Below are positions 1 to 8,829 of a DNA stretch of 64,000 nt, piece after piece. Under the pieces are notes generated by a model that made no database searches, was not told the DNA's origin, and worked only from the letters and a program-made list of their open reading frames with translations. Position numbers and translations under genes: made by a program. Within the stretch, counting starts at the first letter, position 1; the number at the start of each line of letters is the position of its first letter. The stretch comes from Afipia carboxidovorans OM5 (GTDB lineage Bacteria; Pseudomonadota; Alphaproteobacteria; Rhizobiales; Xanthobacteraceae): the NCBI RefSeq assembly GCF_000218565.1, contig NC_015684.1, positions 1,860,001 to 1,924,000 on the forward strand, read 5' to 3'.

Positions 1-2
1 AT

Positions 3-1250
3 ATGATGCGGCTTTTCGACAGGATTTCGCTTGCGACGCGGCTTGGCGGAGCCGCCGTCGCAACCATCGCCGTGGCTGCGGGAGCCGGTTTCTATGCCGG
101 CACGCTGGCGGATGGAGGCGATATAATCGTACCCGGGATAGCCGTGTTTGGCGGTGTTGTGGCCGGTGCCGGCCTTCTGTTTGGGGCGATACGATATAGT
201 CTCCTGCGGCCGCTACGGACCTTTGACACCTCCCTGCAGCAGATGGCGGAGGGGCAGGTGGGTGACGAAATTCCCTGCACAGAACGCCGTGACGAGTTCG
301 GTGCGATGGCAGCGAGCCTTCAGGCGGTACGTGGCCGGATCGCACATCTGCAGACGATGCAGGGCGAGAGTGACGATGCAGAGAAGCGGGCGGTCGAGGA
401 GCGTCGCGAGGCCATGGTGGCACTTGCCGACCGGTTTGAGACCAGCGTCAACGCGATTGTCGAAGCGGTTGCAAATTCCGCTTCGCAGATGGAAACGACC
501 GCCGAACTGATGTCGTCGACCGCGAGCCACAACACCGAACGCGCGGGCGTTGTCCGCAGTGCTTCGGAGAAGGCGCGGGAGAACGTGCAGACCGTGGCGG
601 ATGCCGCGGAGGAGCTCAATACCTCTGTCGCCGATGTCTCCCGTCAGGTGATGCAGTCGAGTGAGATCGCCCGGAAGGCGGTCGGCGAGGCTGAGCAGAC
701 TAACTCCACCGTGCAACTGCTGTCGGGTGGCGCAGAAAAAATCGGCCTCGTGGTCCAGCTTATTCAAAGCATCGCAGAACAGACCAATCTTCTTGCGCTG
801 AATGCGACCATTGAAGCAGCCCGTGCGGGCGAGGCCGGGCGCGGATTTGCCGTGGTTGCCTCCGAAGTGAAGGCACTCGCGACCCAGACGGCGAAGGCGA
901 CCGAGGAAATAGCGGCTCAGGTCACCAACATGCAGTCGACGACAGCGGATGCTGTGCTCGCGATCAGCAACATCGCTGCGACCATCAACCAGATGAGCGA
1001 CATCGCCGGAGAAATCTCGACAGCCGTGGAGCGGCAGGGAAGTGCGGCGGAAGAGATCGCGCGCAACATTCATGCTGCGGCAGCGGGCTCATCGGAAATA
1101 AATGAGCACATTGGCGGCGTCAGCGATGCGGCCGCCGCAACCGGGCAAACGGCATCCGATGTTCTCGAGCGGGCGCGCGGCCTCGATCATCAGGCCGGAT
1201 TGTTGCGGCGTGCTGTGGATGAGTTCTTGAGTCAAGTGCGCGCCGCTTGA
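3..1250 (+). CDS. Methyl-accepting chemotaxis protein without a periplasmic sensor domain
   Basis: This 415-residue protein is a transmembrane chemoreceptor that would signal to CheA/CheW. Two hydrophobic segments (about residues 14-32 and 41-63) are separated by only about eight residues, so there is no ligand-binding domain outside the membrane. A HAMP-like linker follows (about 64-117), then a long coiled-coil signalling domain with the highly conserved hairpin tip at about 255-295 (EQTNLLALNATIEAARAG, then GFAVVASEVKALA). No C-terminal CheR-tethering pentapeptide is seen. The reading frame begins two bases inside the window, so an upstream start cannot be excluded. No other chemotaxis genes are in the window, so it looks like an orphan receptor. 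It is followed by a good terminator hairpin. The family call is firm; the stimulus is unknown and may be cytoplasmic or membrane-derived. Confidence 0.93.
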   Translation: MMRLFDRISLATRLGGAAVATIAVAAGAGFYAGTLADGGDIIVPGIAVFGGVVAGAGLLFGAIRYSLLRPLRTFDTSLQQMAEGQVGDEIPCTERRDEFGAMAASLQAVRGRIAHLQTMQGESDDAEKRAVEERREAMVALADRFETSVNAIVEAVANSASQMETTAELMSSTASHNTERAGVVRSASEKARENVQTVADAAEELNTSVADVSRQVMQSSEIARKAVGEAEQTNSTVQLLSGGAEKIGLVVQLIQSIAEQTNLLALNATIEAARAGEAGRGFAVVASEVKALATQTAKATEEIAAQVTNMQSTTADAVLAISNIAATINQMSDIAGEISTAVERQGSAAEEIARNIHAAAAGSSEINEHIGGVSDAAAATGQTASDVLERARGLDHQAGLLRRAVDEFLSQVRAA

Positions 1251-1277
1251 ACGAATTGTGATGTAACCGAATCACGA

Positions 1278-1315
1278 CAGGCGCTGAGCAATTCGCTCGG
1301 CGCCTGATTTTATTT
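1278..1315 (+). terminator. Intrinsic terminator after the chemoreceptor gene
   Basis: A 12-base-pair GC-rich stem (arms about 1278-1289 and 1295-1306, with one G-U pair) closes a five-base loop and is followed by a T-rich run (ATTTTATTT). It sits 28 bases after the chemoreceptor stop codon and separates it from the efflux operon. Confidence 0.8.
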
Positions 1316-1491
1316 GGAAAAGATCAAGCCTCCGCCTTTTGGCCTAGAAGCGGTTGCACGTCGCCATCAGCGTGACCATCTTGCTCCGCACGCCTCGTCT
1401 CGCGAGGCAACGGCTTGCCAACGCGAATTGCAGATCACATCTGGATTTCTCCGGATCGCAATGCGCGTTGTTTCTTTCTGGGCCCACTTCA

Positions 1492-2685
1492 ATGATTGAA
1501 CGACTTGTCTCTCCTTCACGATCCCGCTCTTTGGGTTTTTCTTTTCTCGCTGTCGTGGCTATGCCGGTTCTGGCAGTTGGCCTTGCGAGCTGCGGCCCGA
1601 GCGAGCAGAAACAGGCGGCACCGCTACCTGCGGTTTCTGTGTCCACACCCGTCAAACGTATGGTGACGGATTGGGACGAGTTCAGCGGCCGCTTCGATGC
1701 GGTCCAGCAGGTCCAGGTTCGTGCGCGCGTGACAGGGTTCGTCACCAGCGTCGAGTTTAAGGATGGCGCGATCGTCAAGGCCGGCGATCTTCTCTACGTC
1801 ATCGATCCTCGCCAGTATCAGGCCGTTGCCGAGCAAGCCGAAGGGCAGTTGCAAGACGCAAAGGCGCGTGTCGTGCTGGCCAAGCGTGAGCTTGAGCGTG
1901 CCTCATCGCTGATCAGGACGGATGCGGTCTCGCAATCCGTCGTTGATCAGCGCACGCAGCAGCTCCAGACGGCGGAAGCCGCCGTTCTGCAGGCGGAGGG
2001 CGCGTTGAAGCGCGCGCAACTCGATGTCGAGTTCAGTCAGGTCCGCGCGCCGATCTCGGGCCGCATCAGCCGCCATCTCGTCACGGTTGGGAATCTCGTG
2101 CAGGGCAGCGAGAGTGGAGCAACGCTTCTCACGTCGATCGTCTCGATGGACCCGATCCATATTTATTTCGACATGGATGAGAGGGTCTATCAGCGCAACA
2201 GCCGCCTGTGGTTCGAAGGCAAGCGGCCGAGTTCGCGCGATACACCAAACCCGGTTCAGGTTTTGTTGACGGGTGAGACCAAGCCATCTCACGAAGGCAA
2301 GATGGATTTTCTCGACAACCGTCTCGATGCCGGCACCGGCACGCTGCGCGGGCGCGCGTTGGTCGATAATCACGACCTCTCCATTTTGCCGGGGCAGTTC
2401 GCGCGGATTCGCGTGATCGGTAGCGCGCCTTATGAGGCACTGCTGGTGCCGGATGCAGCGGTTGCAACCGATCAGTCGCGCAAGATCGTTTTCGTGGTGA
2501 AGCCCGACGATTCGGTCGAGGCACGCGAAGTGACGCCTGGTCCGCTCGACGATGGTCTGCGTGTAATCCGCACCGGCCTCAAGGCGGATGATCGTGTCGT
2601 TGTGGAGGGTCTGCAGCGCGTGCGGGTCGGTGCGAAAGTTTCGCCGCACCCGGCCAACGCTGACAATGGTGACGCCAAGCCATGA
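1492..2685 (+). CDS. RND efflux periplasmic adaptor lipoprotein (AcrA/MexA family)
   Basis: This 397-residue protein is the membrane-fusion subunit of a tripartite RND efflux pump and would bridge the inner-membrane pump and an outer-membrane channel. The ATG at 1492 is chosen because it gives a signal peptide ending in a lipobox, LASC with Cys34, so the mature protein should be lipid-anchored. The reading frame is open upstream to 1354 but that extension is not signal-like. Typical adaptor elements follow: an N-terminal beta-barrel/lipoyl half-motif (GFVTSVEFKDGAIVKAGDLL), an alpha-hairpin with heptad character, the second lipoyl half (APISGRISRHLVTVGNLV) and the C-terminal barrel. Its stop overlaps the start of the pump gene (ATGA), so the two are translationally coupled. 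No outer-membrane channel gene and no regulator is adjacent. Confidence 0.93.
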   Translation: MIERLVSPSRSRSLGFSFLAVVAMPVLAVGLASCGPSEQKQAAPLPAVSVSTPVKRMVTDWDEFSGRFDAVQQVQVRARVTGFVTSVEFKDGAIVKAGDLLYVIDPRQYQAVAEQAEGQLQDAKARVVLAKRELERASSLIRTDAVSQSVVDQRTQQLQTAEAAVLQAEGALKRAQLDVEFSQVRAPISGRISRHLVTVGNLVQGSESGATLLTSIVSMDPIHIYFDMDERVYQRNSRLWFEGKRPSSRDTPNPVQVLLTGETKPSHEGKMDFLDNRLDAGTGTLRGRALVDNHDLSILPGQFARIRVIGSAPYEALLVPDAAVATDQSRKIVFVVKPDDSVEAREVTPGPLDDGLRVIRTGLKADDRVVVEGLQRVRVGAKVSPHPANADNGDAKP

Positions 2686-5600
2686 ATCTCGGACGCCTCT
2701 CCATTCACCAGCCCATTCTCGCGATGGTGCTGTCGATCGTGCTGCTGATTGTCGGCGCGATCGCCTATACGACGCTGCCCGTCGCGGAATATCCGCAGGT
2801 CGCGCCGCCGACCGTCGTCATCACGACGCAATATCCCGGTGCGTCGGCCCAGACGGTGTCGGAGACCGTCGCTGCGCCGATCGAGCAGGAAGTCAACGGT
2901 GTCGAGAACATGCTGTACATGTACAGCCAGGCGACGTCGAACGGCCAGTTGACGATCACCGTGACCTTCAAGCTCGGTACCGATCTCGATCAGGCACAGG
3001 TGCTGGTTCAGAACCGCGTCGCGATTGCCCAGCCGCGCTTGCCGGAAGAGGTGAAGCGCAACGGCGTCGTCACCCGCAAGAACAGCCCGGATCTCCTGAT
3101 GGTGGTGTTCCTGCTGTCGCCGGACGATACCTTCGATCAGCTCTACATCAGCAACTACGCGCTGCTGCAGGTTCGCGACCAGCTTCTGCGCACCGATGGT
3201 GTCGGTGACATCCAGATCTTCGGCGCGCGTGATTATTCGATGCGGCTGTGGCTCGATCCGGACAAGATCGCGAACCTCGGCATGACCGCGGGCGATGTGC
3301 TGACGGCAATCCGGGCGCAGAATCTGCAGATCGCAGGTGGGCGCATCGCCGAGCCGCCGATCTCGGATCGCGCCTTTCAGCCGAACCTTACCTTCCAGGG
3401 GCGGCTGAAAGATCCGGAGCAGTTCGAGAACATCATTCTCAAGAGTGGCGAGAATGGCCGTACTGTGCGGCTGCGCGATGTCGCGCGCATCGAGCTTGCG
3501 GCGCTGTCCTATGACACCAACGCTTTCCTGCTGCGCAAGGAAGCGGTCGCCATTCTCGTGACGCAGCGGCCCGGCTCCAATGCGCTTGCGACATCCGAGC
3601 GCATTTCAAACACCATGGCGAGCCTGAAGGAGAAATTCCCCGAGGGACTCGATTACAATATCGGCTACAACCCGACCGAGTTCATCGCGCAGTCGGTTCA
3701 TGAGCTCATCAAGACGATCTACGAGGCGATGATCCTCGTCGTCGTGGTCGTGCTCGTGTTCCTGCAGGGCTGGCGGCCGGCGATCATTCCCATTCTTGCG
3801 ATTCCGGTGTCACTCATCGGCACGTTCGCGGTGATGGCGGCGCTCGGATTTGCCATCAACAATCTTACGCTGTTCGGGCTCGTGCTTGCGGTCGGCATCG
3901 TGGTCGATGACGCGATTGTCGTCGTCGAGAATGTCGAGCGCCATCTTCAGGCCGGCATGACGCGGCGTGACGCGGCACTTCTCACCATGCAGGAGGTCGG
4001 CGGTGCTCTGGTCTCGATTGCGCTGGTGTTGTGTGCGGTGTTTGTGCCGACCGCATTTCTTGGCGGCATTTCCGGCCAGTTCTTCCAGCAGTTCGCGGTG
4101 ACGATTGCGGTTGCGACCGCGATCTCGTGCTTCTGTTCGCTGACGTTATCTCCGGCACTGGCCTCGCTCATTCTCGAAGCGCATCATGAAAAGAAGCCGC
4201 CTGCGCGCTGGAATGTTATCGCGCGTTGGTGGGGCATCTTCACCGGCTACTTCAATCGCGGTTTCGACTGGCTGTCGCATTTCTATGCGCGCGCTGCGGA
4301 CTTCACCATCCGGCACTCCGTGGCGATGCTGGCTCTTTACGGTGTGCTGATCGGATCGGCAGGCTGGATCATGTTCAGCACGCCGAAGGGGTTCATTCCC
4401 GCGCAGGATCGCGGCTACGTCATCATCTCGGTGCAATTACCGGGTGCGGCTTCGCTGGCTCGTACCACGGAGGTCGTGAAGGAAATCGAGAATATCGCGC
4501 TCGGCGTGCCCGGCATCGTGCGTGTGCCGACACTTGCCGGTTTCTCCGGCGCGACCCGCACGCAGGCGAGCAATGCCGCCGCCATGTTCCCGGTGTTCGA
4601 CGATCCGGAATTGCGGGCGAAGAAGGCGGGCCAGTCCGCGGCCGAGATCACCAACGAGTTGCGCAAGCGGCTGTCGAAGATCGAGAAGGCGTTCATCATC
4701 GTGGTGCCACCGCCGGCCGTGCCGGGTATCGGTACGGGTGGCGGGTTTGCGATGCGGATCGAGGATCGTCAGGGCAGGGGCGCGAGCCTGCTTGCGGCCG
4801 CAACGTCGGAGCTGGTCGCCGCCGCAAACAAGACGCCGGGGCTCACCGCGGTGTTCTCGCCGTTCACGGCCAACACGCCGCAGGTGTTCGTCGATATCGA
4901 CCGTCAGAAGGCGGAGATGCTCGGCGTGCCGGTGCAGAACGTCACCGAGGCGATCGAGATCTATTTCGGCTCAGCCTATGTCAACGACTTCAACCTGTTC
5001 GGCCGCACCTATCGCGTGACCGCGCAGGCCGACCTGCCGTTCCGCAAGGAGAGCACCGATCTCGCGCGACTGCGGACACGCAATCTCGCGGGCGAGATGG
5101 TGCTGCTCGGCAGCGTCGTCGACTTCCGCGATATCTCAGGCCCCGACCGCGTCGCACGTTACAATCTCTATCCGGCGGCGGAGTTGCAGGGCGACACCTT
5201 GCCCGGCACCAGCTCCGCAACTGCGATCGAAGAGATGAAGAAGCTCGCGGCCGATATTCTGCCGAGCGGCTTCTCCTATGACTGGACCGATCTGTCCTAT
5301 CAGCAGGTGACGGCGGCCAACGCCGGGCTCTATGTGTTCCCGGTCTGCGTGCTGTTCGTGTTTCTCGTGCTGGCCGCGCAATACGGAAGCTGGACGCTGC
5401 CGCTCTCGGTGATCCTGATCGTGCCGATGTGCCTGCTCACCGCGACGATCGGCGTGCGGCTGATGGGGCAGGACATCAACATCCTCACCCAGATCGGCTT
5501 TGTCGTGCTGGTCGGCCTTGCCGCGAAAAACGCGATCCTGATCGTGGAGTTCGCGCGCGATATCGAGCGCGAGGGCAAGGATACGCTGCATGCGGTGATC

Positions 5601-5852
5601 GAGGCCTGCCGCTTGCGCCTGCGCCCGATCCTGATGACGTCGTTCGCATTCATTCTGGGCGTGCTGCCGCTCGTCATTTCGAGCGGTTCGGGCTCGGAGA
5701 TGCGTCAGGCGGTCGGCGTTGCAGTGTTCTTCGGAATGATCGGCGTCACACTGTTCGGACTCGTGTTCACCCCGATCTTCTACATGCTGGTGCGCAAGCT
5801 GTTTCCGGGATCGGTAACGATCCCAAGCCGCGACCTTGGCGCCAACATCTAG
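2682..5852 (+). CDS. RND multidrug efflux permease (HAE-1 family)
   Basis: This 1056-residue inner-membrane proton-driven exporter is the AcrB/MexB/MexF-type subunit and works with the adaptor encoded just upstream. Length and architecture match the family: a first membrane helix near residues 10-30, a large periplasmic porter region, a middle bundle and a second duplicated half. The proton-relay aspartates are seen as Asp409-Asp410 in the motif GIVVDDAIVVVENVERH, and the paired lysine as about Lys949 in GLAAKNAILIVEFA. The start overlaps the adaptor stop by four bases. The gene is convergent with an SDR gene only 15 bases away. Substrate cannot be told from sequence. An outer-membrane channel must be supplied from elsewhere in the genome. 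Confidence 0.96.
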   Translation: MNLGRLSIHQPILAMVLSIVLLIVGAIAYTTLPVAEYPQVAPPTVVITTQYPGASAQTVSETVAAPIEQEVNGVENMLYMYSQATSNGQLTITVTFKLGTDLDQAQVLVQNRVAIAQPRLPEEVKRNGVVTRKNSPDLLMVVFLLSPDDTFDQLYISNYALLQVRDQLLRTDGVGDIQIFGARDYSMRLWLDPDKIANLGMTAGDVLTAIRAQNLQIAGGRIAEPPISDRAFQPNLTFQGRLKDPEQFENIILKSGENGRTVRLRDVARIELAALSYDTNAFLLRKEAVAILVTQRPGSNALATSERISNTMASLKEKFPEGLDYNIGYNPTEFIAQSVHELIKTIYEAMILVVVVVLVFLQGWRPAIIPILAIPVSLIGTFAVMAALGFAINNLTLFGLVLAVGIVVDDAIVVVENVERHLQAGMTRRDAALLTMQEVGGALVSIALVLCAVFVPTAFLGGISGQFFQQFAVTIAVATAISCFCSLTLSPALASLILEAHHEKKPPARWNVIARWWGIFTGYFNRGFDWLSHFYARAADFTIRHSVAMLALYGVLIGSAGWIMFSTPKGFIPAQDRGYVIISVQLPGAASLARTTEVVKEIENIALGVPGIVRVPTLAGFSGATRTQASNAAAMFPVFDDPELRAKKAGQSAAEITNELRKRLSKIEKAFIIVVPPPAVPGIGTGGGFAMRIEDRQGRGASLLAAATSELVAAANKTPGLTAVFSPFTANTPQVFVDIDRQKAEMLGVPVQNVTEAIEIYFGSAYVNDFNLFGRTYRVTAQADLPFRKESTDLARLRTRNLAGEMVLLGSVVDFRDISGPDRVARYNLYPAAELQGDTLPGTSSATAIEEMKKLAADILPSGFSYDWTDLSYQQVTAANAGLYVFPVCVLFVFLVLAAQYGSWTLPLSVILIVPMCLLTATIGVRLMGQDINILTQIGFVVLVGLAAKNAILIVEFARDIEREGKDTLHAVIEACRLRLRPILMTSFAFILGVLPLVISSGSGSEMRQAVGVAVFFGMIGVTLFGLVFTPIFYMLVRKLFPGSVTIPSRDLGANI

Positions 5853-5867
5853 CGGTGTGAGGAGAGC

Positions 5868-6548
5868 CTAGACGCGCCCGCTGACGGGGATCAGCGCGCC
5901 GGTCACTGCGCTTGCCTCGCGGCTTGCGAGGAACAGGATGACGTTCGCAAGTTCTTGCGGGCTGACCCACGTCGCGAAATCCGCCTTCGGCATGTCGCGA
6001 CGGTTGGCAGGTGTATCGATGATCGAAGGCAACACGGCGTTTACTGTGACCTTGCCTTTCAACTCGACCGCAAGCGCTTCAGTGAGGCGATGCACGCCTG
6101 ATTTCGAAGCCGCGTAGGGGCCCATGCCTGCGCCGGCCTGCCGGGCCGCGAGTGCGCCGATGTTGACGATGCGGCCGGAGCCCGATGCGATCAGATGCGG
6201 GATCGCAGCGCGTGAGGCGTTGAGTGCCGTCAGCGTGTTGACGCGATAGAGGCGTTCCCAGGTGGCGGTGTCGCCATCCGCGACCGGCTGGAATGAGAAG
6301 CCGCCGGCAATGTTGATGAGTGCGTCGAGGCGCCCGTAATGATTGATCGCGGCTTCGATGGCGCGCGCCGCATGGCTGGGCTCGGCGAGATCGATGCCGC
6401 CGATCTCGACATGGTGCGGCCGGGGCGTGCCACGGGCGGCGGCATGGTCGATCAGGGCGAGGCGCGCGCCACGCTCCGCCGCGGCTTCGGCCACGACGCG
6501 GCCGAGTGCGCCGGAAGCGCCTGTAATCGCCACGATCCTGTCTTGCAT
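5868..6548 (-). CDS. Short-chain dehydrogenase/reductase (SDR) with atypical active site
   Basis: This 226-residue classical-SDR-fold protein has the cofactor motif TGASGALG (residues 9-16), the NIAGG motif (79-83) and the YxxxK motif as Tyr145 and Lys149 in YAASK. The catalytic serine normally lies 13 residues before the tyrosine; here that position is Ala132, in the sequence NIGALAARQ. Asn104 of the tetrad appears present. So the fold and NAD(P) binding look intact but catalysis may be altered. The reading starts at the ATG at 6548 (minus strand). The gene is convergent with the RND permease and lies 31 bases downstream of a zinc-ribbon gene on the same strand. Substrate is unknown. Confidence 0.88.
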   Translation of the reverse strand: MQDRIVAITGASGALGRVVAEAAAERGARLALIDHAAARGTPRPHHVEIGGIDLAEPSHAARAIEAAINHYGRLDALINIAGGFSFQPVADGDTATWERLYRVNTLTALNASRAAIPHLIASGSGRIVNIGALAARQAGAGMGPYAASKSGVHRLTEALAVELKGKVTVNAVLPSIIDTPANRRDMPKADFATWVSPQELANVILFLASREASAVTGALIPVSGRV

Positions 6549-6579
6549 CGTGTTCTCCGGCCGGCCGCGACGGACGCTG

Positions 6580-7272
6580 CTAGAGATTGAAGATCGCGAC
6601 GTCGCGCAGCAATGCGCTGGCGCGCGTGCAAGTCGATGCGTCGGGGAGCAGGCTCTCGTGCCGCTCGCTGTCGCGGTCGCGCCGGTCGGTGTCGAAAATC
6701 TGTTTCGGCGTCAGAGGCACGCGTTCCTCCGCGTTGAAACGTCGGCCAAGAACGGGTGTATCGAGCCAGGGCTTGGGCGGTAGCAGCAGCGATGAAGCGA
6801 AAGGCGCGGGCGCATCGTCATCGGCAATGTCATTGTCCATAACGTCGTCGTCCGCAGCGTCGCTATCGAGCGTCTCGCTGTCAGCAGCCTCGCTGTCGAT
6901 GGTGTCGTCCGCGGCAGCCTCGATCTGCGGTTCAGTCTCGCTCTCTGTTTCGGTTGTCTCTTCGTCAGAAAGCGCCGCGGGGCAGCTTTTGCGCCATTCG
7001 CGGAATGGGAAGGGGTGATCCTCCATCACGGTCACGTCGTCGCCGGCCGCGGCAGTTGCTTCTACAGTCTCTTCAGCCGGTGGGGCGGGAGGCGGAAGCA
7101 GATCTTCAGCCACGGGGCGCTCGATCTCATGGCCGCATCCGGCACAGCCATAGGTGAACGACATGTGGTCGGCGGCCCATTGCACGTCCCTCACGCCCAT
7201 CAAATGCTGGGTGCAGTTGGGGCAGATCACGACGTCGGGTTTGAAATCGCGAAGCTGGACGTGGTTCAGCAT
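6580..7272 (-). CDS. Zinc-ribbon protein with long acidic low-complexity tail, function unknown
   Basis: The 230-residue product is not a family I can name. Its first 50 residues carry two CxxC pairs (Cys17/Cys20 in CPNC and Cys43/Cys46 in CAGC) that would form a small zinc ribbon. A proline-rich stretch (PPPAPPAEE) follows, then a central segment very rich in Asp, Glu, Ser and Ala with an irregular D-S-x-A-A-D type repeat, and a more ordinary C-terminus rich in Arg and Asp (DTDRRDRDSERHESLL). The ATG at 7272 is preferred over an upstream in-frame start because the conserved-looking part begins there. No signal peptide or membrane segment is visible, so it is probably cytoplasmic. Partner or nucleic-acid binding through the ribbon is only a guess. 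Confidence 0.75.
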   Translation of the reverse strand: MLNHVQLRDFKPDVVICPNCTQHLMGVRDVQWAADHMSFTYGCAGCGHEIERPVAEDLLPPPAPPAEETVEATAAAGDDVTVMEDHPFPFREWRKSCPAALSDEETTETESETEPQIEAAADDTIDSEAADSETLDSDAADDDVMDNDIADDDAPAPFASSLLLPPKPWLDTPVLGRRFNAEERVPLTPKQIFDTDRRDRDSERHESLLPDASTCTRASALLRDVAIFNL

Positions 7273-7434
7273 GGACTCCTCCACACGCGCGAGGGGAGGA
7301 CCGAACGGACGCCGACTCGCACAGGACACACGCAAGCGAGCCTACGCCTCCCGCAACGCCGCTTCTGCATCTCGTTCCTGAAATGCACAGCTTATTTGAC
7401 GCGGGAAATGCGCGGCGGCAATCCGGGCGAACAC

Positions 7435-8370
7435 TCACTTTCTGACGAGATAGAGCGGCGTCCGCAGGGTGAACTGGAACGCCGGCTGCGGGGTCCAGAA
7501 TATGGCCGCGGTGATGCCGAACAGGCGGTTGTCGTTGTCGTCCATCCGGTCGAGGTCGAACCGCAGTACAGGCTGGGTGAAGCTGCGGAGCGAGAACAGC
7601 GGCTGGCCCGCGGGCAGGAAGGGCACCAACTCCGTGGTGTTCGCCCCGCCGAAAGACTGCACGCCTGCGCGGCCGGTGAGCTTCCAGTTGTCCGCCCCCT
7701 GATAATACGCGCCGAGATAGCCGATCACCGCGGGGCGCACCGAGGCAAGCCCGGAATCGATGCGGGTATTCATCACCTGTACGCCCGCGAGAAACCCGCG
7801 CGTTCCATCCTCGTCGAGCGCGCGATCGGCTTCGACAACGGTCGTGAGGTTGGTGGAGGATAAAGGCCCGTCGCCTGCGGATTTCGTCAGGGTCGACAGC
7901 ACCGTCACGGTCGGCAGCCAGCCGTCGTCCTGTGTGATGACGTCGGCCTGTACGCCAACATTCCAGCTAGTCATGTCGAAAGACGACCACGGCGAGAGGT
8001 CGTTCTTCGACGTGCTCCCGGTGACTCCGCCAAACACCGAGATACGGTCGTTGAGATCGATCGTAAGCGGCAGATCGAGCGTCACGCCCCGTCCGGAGAC
8101 GGACGACAGAGAGGACAGTGCCGGCAACGACAGCGTGTTGTTGAAGCCAAGGGCGAGCGTGCCGGGAGGGACGGTGAAATAGTTCGTCCGCATGTCGAGA
8201 TAGATGTTTGGAAATGCCGACGCGCTGTCCTCATCGTCGTCAGGCTCGGCCGCGAGGGCAGGGGTGGCGCCCGCCACGAGTGCAAGCAATCCTGCGGCCG
8301 CAGCAAAACACGCCAGCCGTGCGTTTTGTGAGCCGCACGGTGCGATACGTTTTGCGGTGTTGCGGGTCAC
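7435..8370 (-). CDS. Exported protein, probable outer-membrane or periplasmic beta-rich protein
   Basis: The 311-residue product begins with a signal peptide (hydrophobic core about residues 19-35, cleavage near ALA at 38-40) and continues as alternating polar/hydrophobic strands with turns such as GFNNTLSLP, DLNDRISVFGG and YYQGADNW, which suggests a beta-barrel or beta-rich surface protein. I do not recognise the family. The start is a GTG at 8370 because a good ribosome-binding site (GGAGG) lies ten bases upstream and the signal peptide follows directly. The frame remains open much further upstream, but that extension would run antisense through the PsiF-repeat gene and lacks protein-like character. 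The C-terminus (YLVRK) lacks the terminal aromatic residue usual in barrel proteins. Confidence 0.72.
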   Translation of the reverse strand: MTRNTAKRIAPCGSQNARLACFAAAAGLLALVAGATPALAAEPDDDEDSASAFPNIYLDMRTNYFTVPPGTLALGFNNTLSLPALSSLSSVSGRGVTLDLPLTIDLNDRISVFGGVTGSTSKNDLSPWSSFDMTSWNVGVQADVITQDDGWLPTVTVLSTLTKSAGDGPLSSTNLTTVVEADRALDEDGTRGFLAGVQVMNTRIDSGLASVRPAVIGYLGAYYQGADNWKLTGRAGVQSFGGANTTELVPFLPAGQPLFSLRSFTQPVLRFDLDRMDDNDNRLFGITAAIFWTPQPAFQFTLRTPLYLVRK

Positions 8371-8604
8371 GGCAGCCGGGCCTCCGGGCGAACGGACAGG
8401 CAGGCTGCGTTCGGTGAGCTGAGTATAGGCGGCTGGCGAACGATGCTTCAATATCGTACCGGCAAGGGAGCGCGTTACCCCCGTTTTAATGGCAATTTCA
8501 TGTCGGTCGCCGCCCTCGGTAGTGGGGAATTCAACGGTGCGGGAGATTGCCAGCGCCATTGTTTGAAGTAGGCTGTTGGTCCCTAACCCACGGAGAGTCT
8601 CGAC

Positions 8605-8829
8605 ATGAAACGCCTTTCCCTTGCTGTTCTCCTGAGCCTGTTCGTTGCGTCGCCTGCCTTCGCAGTGACCGCCTGCAAGGCCGTGAGCGCGGACGGCAAG
8701 CCGCTCGCCGGCGCCGCCAAGACAAGCTTCATGAAGAAGTGTTGTGAGGATAACGCCAAGAGCGCGGACGGCAAGGCGCTGTCCGGTGCGGCCAAGAATT
8801 CCTTCGTCAAGAAGTGCCTGGCGAGCTGA
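8605..8829 (+). CDS. PsiF-repeat small secreted protein
   Basis: This 74-residue protein has a clear signal peptide (cleavage after AFA, about residue 20) and two tandem copies of a PsiF-type unit of about 25 residues, each containing SADGKxLxGAAKxSFxKKC. The first copy reads SADGKPLAGAAK and the second SADGKALSGAAK. Cysteines flank the units (Cys24, Cys47, Cys48, Cys72), so disulfides are possible after export. The ribosome-binding site is CGGAGAG upstream of the ATG. The family takes its name from the phosphate-starvation-inducible PsiF of enteric bacteria; no Pho box was identified here, so phosphate control is unproven. A strong terminator follows about 70 bases downstream. Confidence 0.88.
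   Translation: MKRLSLAVLLSLFVASPAFAVTACKAVSADGKPLAGAAKTSFMKKCCEDNAKSADGKALSGAAKNSFVKKCLAS

Noticed and set aside
1354..1491. Longer N-terminus for the RND adaptor
   Set aside because: Translation of this stretch is not signal-like, and the lipoprotein signal peptide begins at the ATG at 1492.
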